Assembly (NCBI GenBank): GCA_943350065.1
Contig: CALQZZ010000030.1
Span: 1-6,728, forward strand
Direction of reading: 5' to 3'
Length of the DNA stretch: 6,728 bases
Source: Candidatus Nomurabacteria bacterium
Lineage (GTDB): Bacteria > Patescibacteriota > Minisyncoccia > Phycocordibacterales > UBA9973
Within the stretch, counting starts at the first letter, position 1; each line of letters starts with the position of its first letter. This document shows, piece by piece, positions 1 through 5,432 of the stretch. The notes under the pieces are model-generated. The model was not told where the DNA came from and ran no database searches. It saw nothing but the letters and a program-made list of their open reading frames with translations. Made by a program: the position numbers and the translations under genes.

Positions 1-9
1 AATATAAAT

Positions 10-255
10 ATGTTTGCAACAATCGAACAGGCTTTAGATGTCTACAAACAAGAGGTTAAAGATTATTTAACATGGTTTGAGACACTCAATTTACCCAAAG
101 AGGGAACAATAGAATTAAAATTAGGAATTTTAGACCCTATTGACTATGACAAGTTCATGGCTTGGCAGGAAAAAATGGCTAGTATGGTCAAAGTTTTAGG
201 CCTAACTGAAAAAGAAGAAGCAGAAATTGATTCTGAGTTGGGTGTAATAGCCTAA
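10..255 (+). CDS. Small acidic hypothetical protein, 81 aa
   Basis: I do not recognise the family. The product is short and acidic, with about 17 Asp/Glu against 8 Lys and no Arg or Cys. It looks mostly helical: an amphipathic N-terminal stretch (residues 3-26, with W22 and F23), a short linker with LPKEG (28-32), a segment with DPIDYDKF (42-49), and a charged C-terminal helix (62-78, TEKEEAEIDSEL). There is no signal peptide or membrane segment, so it is probably cytoplasmic. Only nine A/T-rich bases precede the ATG in this window, so upstream context and any promoter cannot be judged. The stop codon is followed within a few bases by a strong intrinsic terminator, which supports a real expressed gene that ends its transcription unit. 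No function is proposed. Confidence 0.7.
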   Translation: MFATIEQALDVYKQEVKDYLTWFETLNLPKEGTIELKLGILDPIDYDKFMAWQEKMASMVKVLGLTEKEEAEIDSELGVIA

Positions 256-258
256 CTC

Positions 259-300
259 AAAAGTTCCGAAGTTAAAAGACTCGGAGCTTTTTTATTTTTA
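259..300 (+). terminator. Rho-independent terminator after the small acidic gene
   Basis: The arms at 259-269 and 281-291 form an 11-bp stem containing one G-T wobble. The core is AAGTTCCGA pairing with TCGGAGCTT, around an 11-nt loop. A T-rich tract (288-300) follows. The hairpin begins four bases after the TAA of the upstream gene, so it ends that transcript and separates it from the acetyltransferase gene. Confidence 0.85.
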
Positions 301-319
301 TACTTAAAATTTACATAAA

Positions 320-348
320 TTGACATACAACTAAAATTATGTTAAATT
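320..348 (+). promoter_or_regulatory. Sigma70-type promoter for the GNAT gene
   Basis: A perfect -35 hexamer TTGACA lies at 320-325. A 17-nt spacer separates it from a -10-like TAAATT at 343-348, which matches TATAAT at four of six positions. TG at 340-341 gives an extended -10 (TGn). The predicted start is near 355, leaving a leader of about 19 nt before the ATG at 374. That leader has no Shine-Dalgarno sequence. The position between a terminator and the next gene fits. The weak point is the -10 hexamer. Confidence 0.55.
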
Positions 349-373
349 AAAGAAAAATTGTAAATTATAAAAT

Positions 374-973
374 ATGAATAAAAAATCATTATTTGAAGTA
401 AAAGTTGATGAAAATATCACTTTACGTATCAGAAACATTGAAGACTCAGCAATACTGTTTAATCTGATAAATAAAAATAGGAAACATCTTTCAGAATTTT
501 TGAATTGGGTTCCAAAAACAAAAGAAGTATCTGATACGGAAAATTTCATTCTTAGAAAACTCGAAGAGTTTGAAAAAGGCACTAGTTGTGACTTTGGAAT
601 TTATTATGACAATATACTTATTGGCTCTGCTGGATTTCATAGTATCTGTAAAACAAACAAACATGCTTCTATTGGATATCTAATTTCAAAAGAGTATGAA
701 GGGAAAGGTATTGTTACAAAAGTAGTAACAAAATTGCTTGAAATTGGTTTAGAAAAGTATAAGTTGCATCGCGTAGAAATACGGATGATTGTTGAAAATA
801 AAAAAAGCCAAGCTATTCCAAAAAAACTTGGTTTTAAACACGAAGGCACTCTGCGTGACATTATTTTTGTAAATAATAAATTTCATAGTATGGAAATTTG
901 GAGCACATTGCTTTGTCCTATAAAAAAAGGGCTTAATAATAAAAAAGAAGATGATAAATGTAATGGTAAATAG
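374..973 (+). CDS. GNAT N-acetyltransferase, RimJ/RimL type
   Basis: This is a cytoplasmic acetyl-CoA-dependent N-acetyltransferase of the family that modifies ribosomal protein N-termini or small amines; the substrate cannot be told from sequence. Visible family marks are an N-terminal strand LRIRNIEDSAILFNLI (17-32), WVPKTKEVSDTENFI (45-59), and GSAGFHSI (84-91). The acetyl-CoA loop is GYLISKEYEGKGIVTKVV (101-118), the usual (Q/R)xxGxG pattern with Glu at the first position. The C-terminal half carries RVEIRMIVENKKSQAIPKKLGF (133-154) followed by EGTLRD. Residues 181-199 are a Lys/Asp/Glu-rich tail beyond the usual domain end, so the protein is slightly longer than typical members of about 170-185 aa. 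It has its own promoter and terminator and no functional link to the neighbours. The start is the only one that keeps the first strand, and it has no Shine-Dalgarno. Confidence 0.88.
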   Translation: MNKKSLFEVKVDENITLRIRNIEDSAILFNLINKNRKHLSEFLNWVPKTKEVSDTENFILRKLEEFEKGTSCDFGIYYDNILIGSAGFHSICKTNKHASIGYLISKEYEGKGIVTKVVTKLLEIGLEKYKLHRVEIRMIVENKKSQAIPKKLGFKHEGTLRDIIFVNNKFHSMEIWSTLLCPIKKGLNNKKEDDKCNGK

Positions 974-977
974 TCAG

Positions 978-1004
978 AAGCCTTTCAGTAATGAAAGGCT
1001 TTTT
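978..1004 (+). terminator. Rho-independent terminator after the GNAT gene
   Basis: A perfect 10-bp stem is formed by AAGCCTTTCA (978-987) and TGAAAGGCTT (992-1001) around a GTAA tetraloop. A TTTT run and further T-rich sequence follow. It starts four bases after the TAG stop. Only about 30 nt then remain before the aspS start codon. Confidence 0.9.
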
Positions 1005-1017
1005 AATTTCTATTTTT

Positions 1018-1023
1018 TATGAT
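1018..1023 (+). promoter_or_regulatory. Possible -10 element for aspS (weak)
   Basis: TATGAT matches the -10 consensus at five of six positions and is the only good candidate between the upstream terminator and aspS. No -35 is visible at a proper distance; that region is occupied by the terminator stem. If used, transcription would start near 1030, giving a leader of about five bases. Partial read-through from the GNAT transcript is the alternative. Confidence 0.25.
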
Positions 1024-1034
1024 AAAGTTTAAAC

Positions 1035-2420
1035 ATGCAAAATAGAACATATATTAAAGATTTAAATACAAAAGTAGGGGAGGAAGTTATCATTGCTGGA
1101 TGGGTAGATATCCGTCGAGACCAAGGTAAAATGGTATTTTTTGATATGCGTGATATGACTGGAAAAATACAATGCGTTACTTTACCAAATAGTGAGGCTA
1201 TAACTCTCGCAAAAGAAATCCGTCCTGAATGGGTTTTGAAAATTAATGCGAAAGTAAATGCTCGCCCTGAAAAGAATATAAAAATTGGAGTTGTAAATGG
1301 TGATGTAGAACTTGAAGTATTAACTATTGAAGTTTTAAACGAAGCAAAAACTCCACCATTCCAAGTAAATGAAAATACGAGTGGAATCAATGAAGATTTA
1401 AGAATGAAATACAAATATTTAGATTTGCGCACAGAAAGAATGCAAAAAAATATTCGTATGCGTGACAAGATCGTGACATTTTTCCGCCAATATATGCACG
1501 ACAATGGTTTCCTCGATGTTGAAACACCAATAATGACAAAAGGTACACCTGAAGGTTCTCGTGAATATCTAGTACCATCTCGTCTAGAACCGGGGAACTT
1601 TTATGTGCTTCCACAATCACCACAACAATTCAAACAGCTTTGTATGGTGGGAGGCGTAGAAAAATATTTCCAAATTGCAAAATGTATGCGTGATGAAGAT
1701 ACTCGTGGTGATCGTCAACCAGAATTCACTCAGCTCGACTATGAAATGTCTTTCATAACTCAAGAAGAAATTATTTCTTATACAGAAGAAATGTTTATCA
1801 AAATGGTGCAAACTGTTTATCCTGAAAAGAAAATTCAGCAAATTCCATTTCCACGCCTCACATACGCTGAATCAATGGAAAAATATGGAAATGACAAACC
1901 AGACTTGAGAGAAAACAAAGAAGATCCAAACTTACTCGCATTTTGCTGGGTAGTAGATTTCCCGATGTTTGAAAAAGATTCTGAAGGTGGAGTGCAAGCA
2001 GTGCACCACCCATTTACTTCACCGAAAGCTGAAGACGCACACCTACTCGAGACTGATCCGCTTTCTGCTCGTGCAAATGCATATGACATAGTATTAAACG
2101 GTTATGAACTCGGTGGAGGAAGTATTCGTATTCACCAAAGAGAATTACAAAATAAAATTTTCGAATTACTTGGCCTTTCAAAAGAACTCATCGAAGCTCG
2201 TTTCGGTCATATGCTTGAAGCTTTTGAATATGGTGCTCCACCACACGGAGGCTGTGCACAAGGTATCGATCGTATTGTTATGTTACTTCAAAATGAACCA
2301 AATATTCGTGAAGTTATTGCTTTCCCAAAGACCGGTGAAGGTAAAGACTTAATGATGGGCGCTCCTTCTCTCGCATCTGACAAACAACTCAAAGAACTCG
2401 GTATACAATTAAAAAAATAA
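1035..2420 (+). CDS. aspS: Aspartyl-tRNA synthetase lacking the GAD insertion
   Basis: This class IIb aminoacyl-tRNA synthetase charges tRNA-Asp (possibly also tRNA-Asn) in the cytoplasm. The N-terminal OB-fold anticodon-binding domain covers residues 1-105 (GWVDIRRDQG at 22-31, FDMRD at 36-40). The catalytic core has motif 1 around GFLDVETPIMTKGTPEG (158-174), QSPQ (194-197) for aspartate recognition, motif 2 MRDEDTRGDRQPEFTQLD (218-235), and motif 3 GCAQGIDRIVMLL (406-418) with its ATP-binding Arg413. The end aligns with the bacterial type (AFPKTGEGKDLMMGAPS, 429-445). At 461 aa it is far shorter than the usual bacterial enzyme of about 590 aa. YGNDKPDLRE (284-293) runs almost directly into CWVVDFPMFE (304-313), exactly where other bacteria carry the GAD domain. 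The ATG at 1035 aligns without gaps to the E. coli N-terminus. No Shine-Dalgarno and no room for a T-box leader. Confidence 0.97.
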   Translation: MQNRTYIKDLNTKVGEEVIIAGWVDIRRDQGKMVFFDMRDMTGKIQCVTLPNSEAITLAKEIRPEWVLKINAKVNARPEKNIKIGVVNGDVELEVLTIEVLNEAKTPPFQVNENTSGINEDLRMKYKYLDLRTERMQKNIRMRDKIVTFFRQYMHDNGFLDVETPIMTKGTPEGSREYLVPSRLEPGNFYVLPQSPQQFKQLCMVGGVEKYFQIAKCMRDEDTRGDRQPEFTQLDYEMSFITQEEIISYTEEMFIKMVQTVYPEKKIQQIPFPRLTYAESMEKYGNDKPDLRENKEDPNLLAFCWVVDFPMFEKDSEGGVQAVHHPFTSPKAEDAHLLETDPLSARANAYDIVLNGYELGGGSIRIHQRELQNKIFELLGLSKELIEARFGHMLEAFEYGAPPHGGCAQGIDRIVMLLQNEPNIREVIAFPKTGEGKDLMMGAPSLASDKQLKELGIQLKK

Positions 2421-2454
2421 AAAATAGGCATCAGATTTAATTCTGATGCCTATT
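2411..2454 (-). terminator. Terminator shared by convergent genes, best on the - strand
   Basis: A perfect 13-bp inverted repeat (AATAGGCATCAGA at 2423-2435, TCTGATGCCTATT at 2442-2454) encloses a 6-nt TTTAAT loop. Read on the - strand it is followed by TTTTATTTTTTT, the complement of the last aspS codons and stop, making a canonical terminator for the secreted-protein gene that ends at 2477. Read on the + strand it lies just after the aspS stop but lacks a clear T-run (GCGTTTGC follows), so termination of aspS here is probably weaker. Confidence 0.8.
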
Positions 2455-2476
2455 GCGTTTGCATACATTCAATTTT

Positions 2477-2884
2477 TTAAAATATATGCGCTGTAAAATT
2501 AAAACTATTACTTGAGTATATCTGAATGGAACCATCCGGATACTCAACGATCATTTCAAATTTAGCAGAATAAGAGTGTCCTGCAGTAGTCGTTATACAA
2601 TAGATTAATCTATTTGTAGTATCTGCTACATTAGCATGATGTGAAACCTGCTGGGAAACTAATGGTTCATTGATTGTAGAATCAAAAACATTTGAGTTAA
2701 TTTCCATTGAAATAAATCCTGGTGTAATTTTATCCCAGGAAACTTCAGCCAGTGTTGTATTTATTCCCACTGCGTTTGGAACATTTTTTAACGTATCTGC
2801 TACAATTTCTTGTGCATTAATTTTTACTACAGAGATCACTAAGTTCATAATGATCATTCCTACGATAATTGTTACTTTTTTCAT
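2477..2884 (-). CDS. Small secreted protein with a fibronectin type III-like domain
   Basis: The 135-aa product starts with a typical signal peptide: MKK, a hydrophobic stretch VTIIVGMIIMNLVISVV (4-20), and a likely cleavage after Ala24 (KINA/QE). There is no lipobox Cys. The mature part, about 110 aa, looks like one beta-sandwich. AEVSWDKITPGFISMEI (46-62) resembles the FN3 B-C strands with the core Trp50. AGHSYSAKFEMIVEYPDG (101-118) resembles the FN3 tyrosine corner and the following F-G strands. It ends at the last strand with no anchor, sorting signal or further domain. The single Cys (96) excludes an internal disulfide. FN3 modules usually mediate binding at the cell surface; the partner here is unknown. 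The gene stands alone, opposite to its neighbours, with its own promoter, structured leader and terminator. The FN3 call rests on pattern only. Confidence 0.72.
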   Translation of the reverse strand: MKKVTIIVGMIIMNLVISVVKINAQEIVADTLKNVPNAVGINTTLAEVSWDKITPGFISMEINSNVFDSTINEPLVSQQVSHHANVADTTNRLIYCITTTAGHSYSAKFEMIVEYPDGSIQIYSSNSFNFTAHIF

Positions 2885-2895
2885 TTTATATATAG

Positions 2896-2944
2896 ATTAA
2901 TTGGTGACAACAAGACCCAAAAGGACTTCTTGTCACCAATTAAT
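2896..2944 (-). promoter_or_regulatory. Long hairpin in the 5' leader of the secreted-protein gene
   Basis: Perfect 15-bp arms ATTAATTGGTGACAA (2896-2910) and TTGTCACCAATTAAT (2930-2944) enclose 19 nt. Past one mismatch, the interior can pair further: AAG with CTT, then TCC with GGG around a TTTT tetraloop. One of these inner pairs is a G-U wobble only in - strand RNA and becomes A-C on the + strand, so the fold is better in the - strand transcript. It lies downstream of the predicted start near 2968 and ends 11 nt before the ATG. No T-run follows in that direction, so it is not an ordinary terminator. An operator palindrome or mRNA-stabilising leader is possible. Confidence 0.6.
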
Positions 2945-2974
2945 ATTCTTTTTCAAATAACCTTAACTACCTAA

Positions 2975-3003
2975 AGTATAGCATATATATAATAAAAAGT
3001 CAA
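2975..3003 (-). promoter_or_regulatory. Strong sigma70-type promoter for the secreted-protein gene
   Basis: On the - strand, TTGACT (3003 to 2998) is followed by a 17-nt spacer and TATACT (2980 to 2975). Each hexamer matches consensus at five of six positions. TGC directly precedes the -10, giving an extended -10 as well. The predicted start is near 2968, which leaves a leader of about 84 nt carrying the hairpin at 2896-2944. This is the best promoter in the window. Confidence 0.75.
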
Positions 3004-3025
3004 GTATAGAAATACCCCTTAAAAA

Positions 3026-3034
3026 TGCTATTAT
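3026..3034 (+). promoter_or_regulatory. Extended -10 promoter for the scpA operon, possibly leaderless
   Basis: TGCTATTAT is an extended -10: TGn followed by TATTAT, which matches consensus at five of six positions. No good -35 is seen about 17 nt upstream, which extended -10 promoters can tolerate. The usual spacing would put transcription start at about 3041, the A of the scpA ATG, so the mRNA would have no leader. It lies back to back with the - strand promoter, whose -35 ends at 3003. Confidence 0.5.
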
Positions 3035-3040
3035 ATAAGG

Positions 3041-3811
3041 ATGGAAGAGGAAATCTCAGAAAATTCTTATATCGTAAAAACTACAGGCTTTGAAGGTCCT
3101 TTTAGTTTGCTTTTAAACTTGATTGAATCAAGAAAACTTTTCGTGAACGAAATATCTTTATCTCAAGTTACCGAAGATTATATTAGCTATATAAATAAAT
3201 TAGACAATCTCAGTCATGTTGAAATTTCAAACTTTGTCGTCGTGGCGGCGACTTTGATATTAATCAAATCAAAATCATTATTACCAAATATGAATCTCAC
3301 TTCTGAAGAAGAAGGTGAGATAGTGAATTTAGAAGATAGACTTCGCTTGTACGAAGTTTTTTCTAAATTAGCAATCAATGTCAAAGAACAATTTGGGAAA
3401 AATATTATTTTTTCACCACTTGAAAGAAAAATGGAAAAAGAAATTTTTGTACCTGATATTCATATAGATATACAGACAATGAATGCTTTAGTATCAGAAG
3501 TTTTAGAAAAAATTCCTAAAAAAATAGAACTTCAGGAAGTAGAAGTCAAAAAAGTCATTAGTATCGAAGAAATGATAGATGATCTCACCCAAAGAATTCA
3601 AAATTCTATGCAATTAAATTTCAAAGAATTTACCGGTCACAATGGAGAGAAAAGAGCTTTCACCAAAGAAGAAAGGGTAGTTGTAATTGTGGGATTTCTT
3701 GCTATGCTTGAGATGGTAAGACAAGGTATTGTAAATGTAATTCAAAATGATAATTTTCAAGATATAATAATTGAAAAAGAAACATTAATAATTAACGAAG
3801 AAATTATATAA
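3041..3811 (+). CDS. scpA: Segregation and condensation protein A (kleisin)
   Basis: ScpA is the kleisin that bridges the two SMC heads and, with ScpB, forms the bacterial condensin that compacts and separates chromosomes. The N-terminal SMC-neck-binding helices are clear: FEGPFSLLLNLIESRKLFVNEISLS (17-41) and VTEDYISYI (43-51), matching the FEGPLDLLL pattern. Then comes the conserved helix EISNFVVVAATLILIKSKSLLP (61-82). A variable acidic linker (88-210) contains the ScpB-contact region. The C-terminal winged helix ERVVVIVGFLAMLEMVRQGIVNVIQNDNFQDIII (211-244) matches the cap-binding domain. The 256-aa length is normal for the family. AAGG directly abuts the ATG, too close for a Shine-Dalgarno. 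It is the first gene of the operon-like run and is followed after 1 nt by scpB. Confidence 0.93.
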   Translation: MEEEISENSYIVKTTGFEGPFSLLLNLIESRKLFVNEISLSQVTEDYISYINKLDNLSHVEISNFVVVAATLILIKSKSLLPNMNLTSEEEGEIVNLEDRLRLYEVFSKLAINVKEQFGKNIIFSPLERKMEKEIFVPDIHIDIQTMNALVSEVLEKIPKKIELQEVEVKKVISIEEMIDDLTQRIQNSMQLNFKEFTGHNGEKRAFTKEERVVVIVGFLAMLEMVRQGIVNVIQNDNFQDIIIEKETLIINEEII

Positions 3812-3812
3812 T

Positions 3813-4361
3813 ATGGAATTAGAAACAAAAATTGAATCAATACTTTTTTTTAAAGGTGAGCCAGTATCTATCAATACATTGGCTAGTATTTTGAAAGTTT
3901 CAAAAGAAGAAATAAAAGAAGCTATTATAAATTTATCTACAAGTCTCGAAAATCGAGGAATAGTTTTATTGGTCAAAGAAGATGAAGTAAATCTTGGCAC
4001 AAACCCGATAATGTCTGAAATGATTGAAAATTTACAAAAAGAAGAACTCAATAAAGACCTTTCAAAATCAAGCTTGGAGACACTTTCTATTATTTTATAC
4101 AAAAATGGTATTAGTCGTTCTGAAATTGATTATATTCGTGGGGTTAATTCCAGCTTTATTCTTCGAGCGCTTTCTATACGTGGATTAATAGAAAAATTAA
4201 CTGATCCAAAAGATAATCGAAAATATATTTATAAACCGACCTTTGATGTATTATCCTTTATGGGCATAAAATCAGTCGAAGAATTACCAAATTATTCTGA
4301 AATAAATCCAAAAATAGAGACCGAAATTAAAAAATTAGAAGAAGAAAATTATGATAACTAA
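3813..4361 (+). CDS. scpB: Segregation and condensation protein B
   Basis: ScpB is the dimeric winged-helix partner that binds the ScpA linker in the SMC-ScpAB complex. The first winged helix spans about 1-75 (KIESILFFKGEPVSINTLASIL at 6-27). The second starts at LSKSSLETLSIILYKNGISRSEIDYIRGVNSSFILRAL (83-120), closely following the family pattern of a LETLxIIxY helix and the IRGV turn. RGLIEKL (123-129) follows. The usual GRP turn before the last strand is replaced by DNRK (134-137). The end, FDVLSFMGIKSVEELPN (144-160), matches the family's FGLxSLxDLP signature, and a short acidic coil closes the 182-aa protein. One base separates it from the scpA stop, so the two are probably translationally coupled. 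Its last 11 bases overlap mraY. Confidence 0.93.
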   Translation: MELETKIESILFFKGEPVSINTLASILKVSKEEIKEAIINLSTSLENRGIVLLVKEDEVNLGTNPIMSEMIENLQKEELNKDLSKSSLETLSIILYKNGISRSEIDYIRGVNSSFILRALSIRGLIEKLTDPKDNRKYIYKPTFDVLSFMGIKSVEELPNYSEINPKIETEIKKLEEENYDN

Positions 4362-5409
4362 CTTAGTAAAAATTTTTTTACCGACAACAATAGCTTTTAT
4401 AGTGGGTATTTTATTTACACCACTGGCGACACATTATTTTTATAAATATAAAATGTGGAAGAAAAAAGTTAGAAATACTGAAGATGATATTTCTTTAGCT
4501 TTTAAAGCTATCCATGAAAAGAAAGAGCAGACAGAAGTATCTACACCATGTGTCGGAGGTATTATTATCTGGGTTTCTGTTTTATTTACTATATTGTTAT
4601 TTTTTATTTTGGCTCTTATTTTCCCGAATGATATATTTACAAAATTAAACTTCTTGAGTCGCTCTCAGACATTTATTCCATTAACTTTATTTATCCTCGG
4701 ATCAATACTAGGGCTGATAGACGATATTTTAGAAATTAATGGTAAATCAAATATCACCCGAGATTCAAATTGGTATACCAAATTAAAAATTTCTATTATT
4801 GTGGCTTTTGGGTTGATTGCTGGATATTGGTTTTTCTTTAAATTAGGAATGTCTTCTATTCATATTCCTTTTGACGGTTCATGGCAACTCGGCATCTTTA
4901 TAATTCCTTTTGTTATCTTAGTCATGCTTGGAACTTTTTCTGGTGGAGTCATCGATGGTATCGACGGCCTTTCAGGTGGAGTGCTGGCTGCAATTTTTGG
5001 TTCTTATACTTTTATAGCCTTTACTCATAATCAAATAGATTTAGCGACTTTTTCTGGAGTTATCACTGGTGCTATTTTAGCCTTTTTATGGTTCAATATT
5101 CCACCTGCGAGGTTTTATATGGGGGAGACGGGGATGATGCCACTCACTATTACATTAGCGACTATAGCTTTTCTGACTGATACAGTTTTAATTTTACCTA
5201 TTATTGCTTTTGCCTTAGTCGCTACTTCTTTATCTTCTAGTATACAAATGTTTTCAAAAAAATATTTTGGTAAAAAAGTTTTTTTAGTTGCACCATTACA
5301 TCATCATTTTGAAGCTTTAGGTTGGCCGACTTATAAAATCACAATGCGATACTGGGTACTCAGTATTATGTTTGCAATTATTGGAATAATTTTAGCTACC
5401 ATAAGTTAA
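4351..5409 (+). CDS. mraY: Phospho-N-acetylmuramoyl-pentapeptide transferase (MraY)
   Basis: MraY is the integral membrane enzyme that transfers phospho-MurNAc-pentapeptide to undecaprenyl phosphate, making lipid I. At 352 aa with about ten hydrophobic segments it has the normal size. Visible family marks are STPCVGG (64-70, canonical TPTMGG), the Mg-binding DD pair (D124, D125 in GLIDDILE), and IDGIDGLSGG (201-210). WFNIPPARFYMGETG (247-261) and the MraY-specific APLHHHFEALGWP (314-326) follow. Three canonical features are altered: NxTDGxDG reads GVIDGIDG, the catalytic Asp of MGDxGS reads Glu259 in MGETGM, and the Lys of DDxxK is Glu128. The triple His and the murG/ftsW neighbours still support MraY over a WecA-like enzyme. 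The start overlaps scpB by 11 nt; GAAGAAG upstream is at best a weak ribosome-binding site. Confidence 0.93.
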   Translation: MITNLVKIFLPTTIAFIVGILFTPLATHYFYKYKMWKKKVRNTEDDISLAFKAIHEKKEQTEVSTPCVGGIIIWVSVLFTILLFFILALIFPNDIFTKLNFLSRSQTFIPLTLFILGSILGLIDDILEINGKSNITRDSNWYTKLKISIIVAFGLIAGYWFFFKLGMSSIHIPFDGSWQLGIFIIPFVILVMLGTFSGGVIDGIDGLSGGVLAAIFGSYTFIAFTHNQIDLATFSGVITGAILAFLWFNIPPARFYMGETGMMPLTITLATIAFLTDTVLILPIIAFALVATSLSSSIQMFSKKYFGKKVFLVAPLHHHFEALGWPTYKITMRYWVLSIMFAIIGIILATIS

Positions 5410-5414
5410 TATAA

Positions 5415-5432
5415 ATGAATCCCGTTAGAAAT
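5415..5432 (+). repeat. Possible dispersed-repeat fragment at the ftsW start
   Basis: ATGAATCCCGTTAGAAAT encodes MNPVRN just ahead of a second in-frame ATG followed by the typical basic FtsW start MKKQKIDRF. The NPVRN peptide is not part of FtsW. From memory, it recurs at the starts and ends of unrelated predicted proteins in Parcubacteria-like genomes, suggesting a short dispersed element. Only one copy is present in this window, so the repeat nature cannot be shown here. Confidence 0.35.

Noticed and set aside
974..1034. T-box or other tRNA-sensing leader before aspS
   Set aside because: Only about 60 nt separate the genes, and half is the GNAT terminator; a T-box needs far more room and conserved elements.
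1019..1045. Eight-codon upstream reading frame (MIKFKHAK) overlapping the aspS start
   Set aside because: Possible leader peptide, but there is no ribosome site and no attenuator, and it may lie upstream of the transcript start. Chance ATG is more likely.
1010..1504. Long open frame (164 codons) on the - strand opposite aspS
   Set aside because: It lies wholly against conserved aspS codons, runs into the terminator and has no recognisable domain; it is a coding shadow.
2670..2900. Open frame on the + strand opposite the secreted-protein gene
   Set aside because: The - strand frame has the signal peptide, FN3-like pattern, promoter and terminator; this frame is only its complement.
2896..2944. 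The hairpin as a transposon end, MITE or integron attC site
   Set aside because: Too short, with no flanking target duplication, no attC core sites and no transposase or integrase nearby.
2896..2950. The hairpin as a + strand terminator
   Set aside because: ATTCTTTTTC does follow, but six non-T bases intervene and no + strand gene ends here; aspS ends nearly 500 nt upstream.
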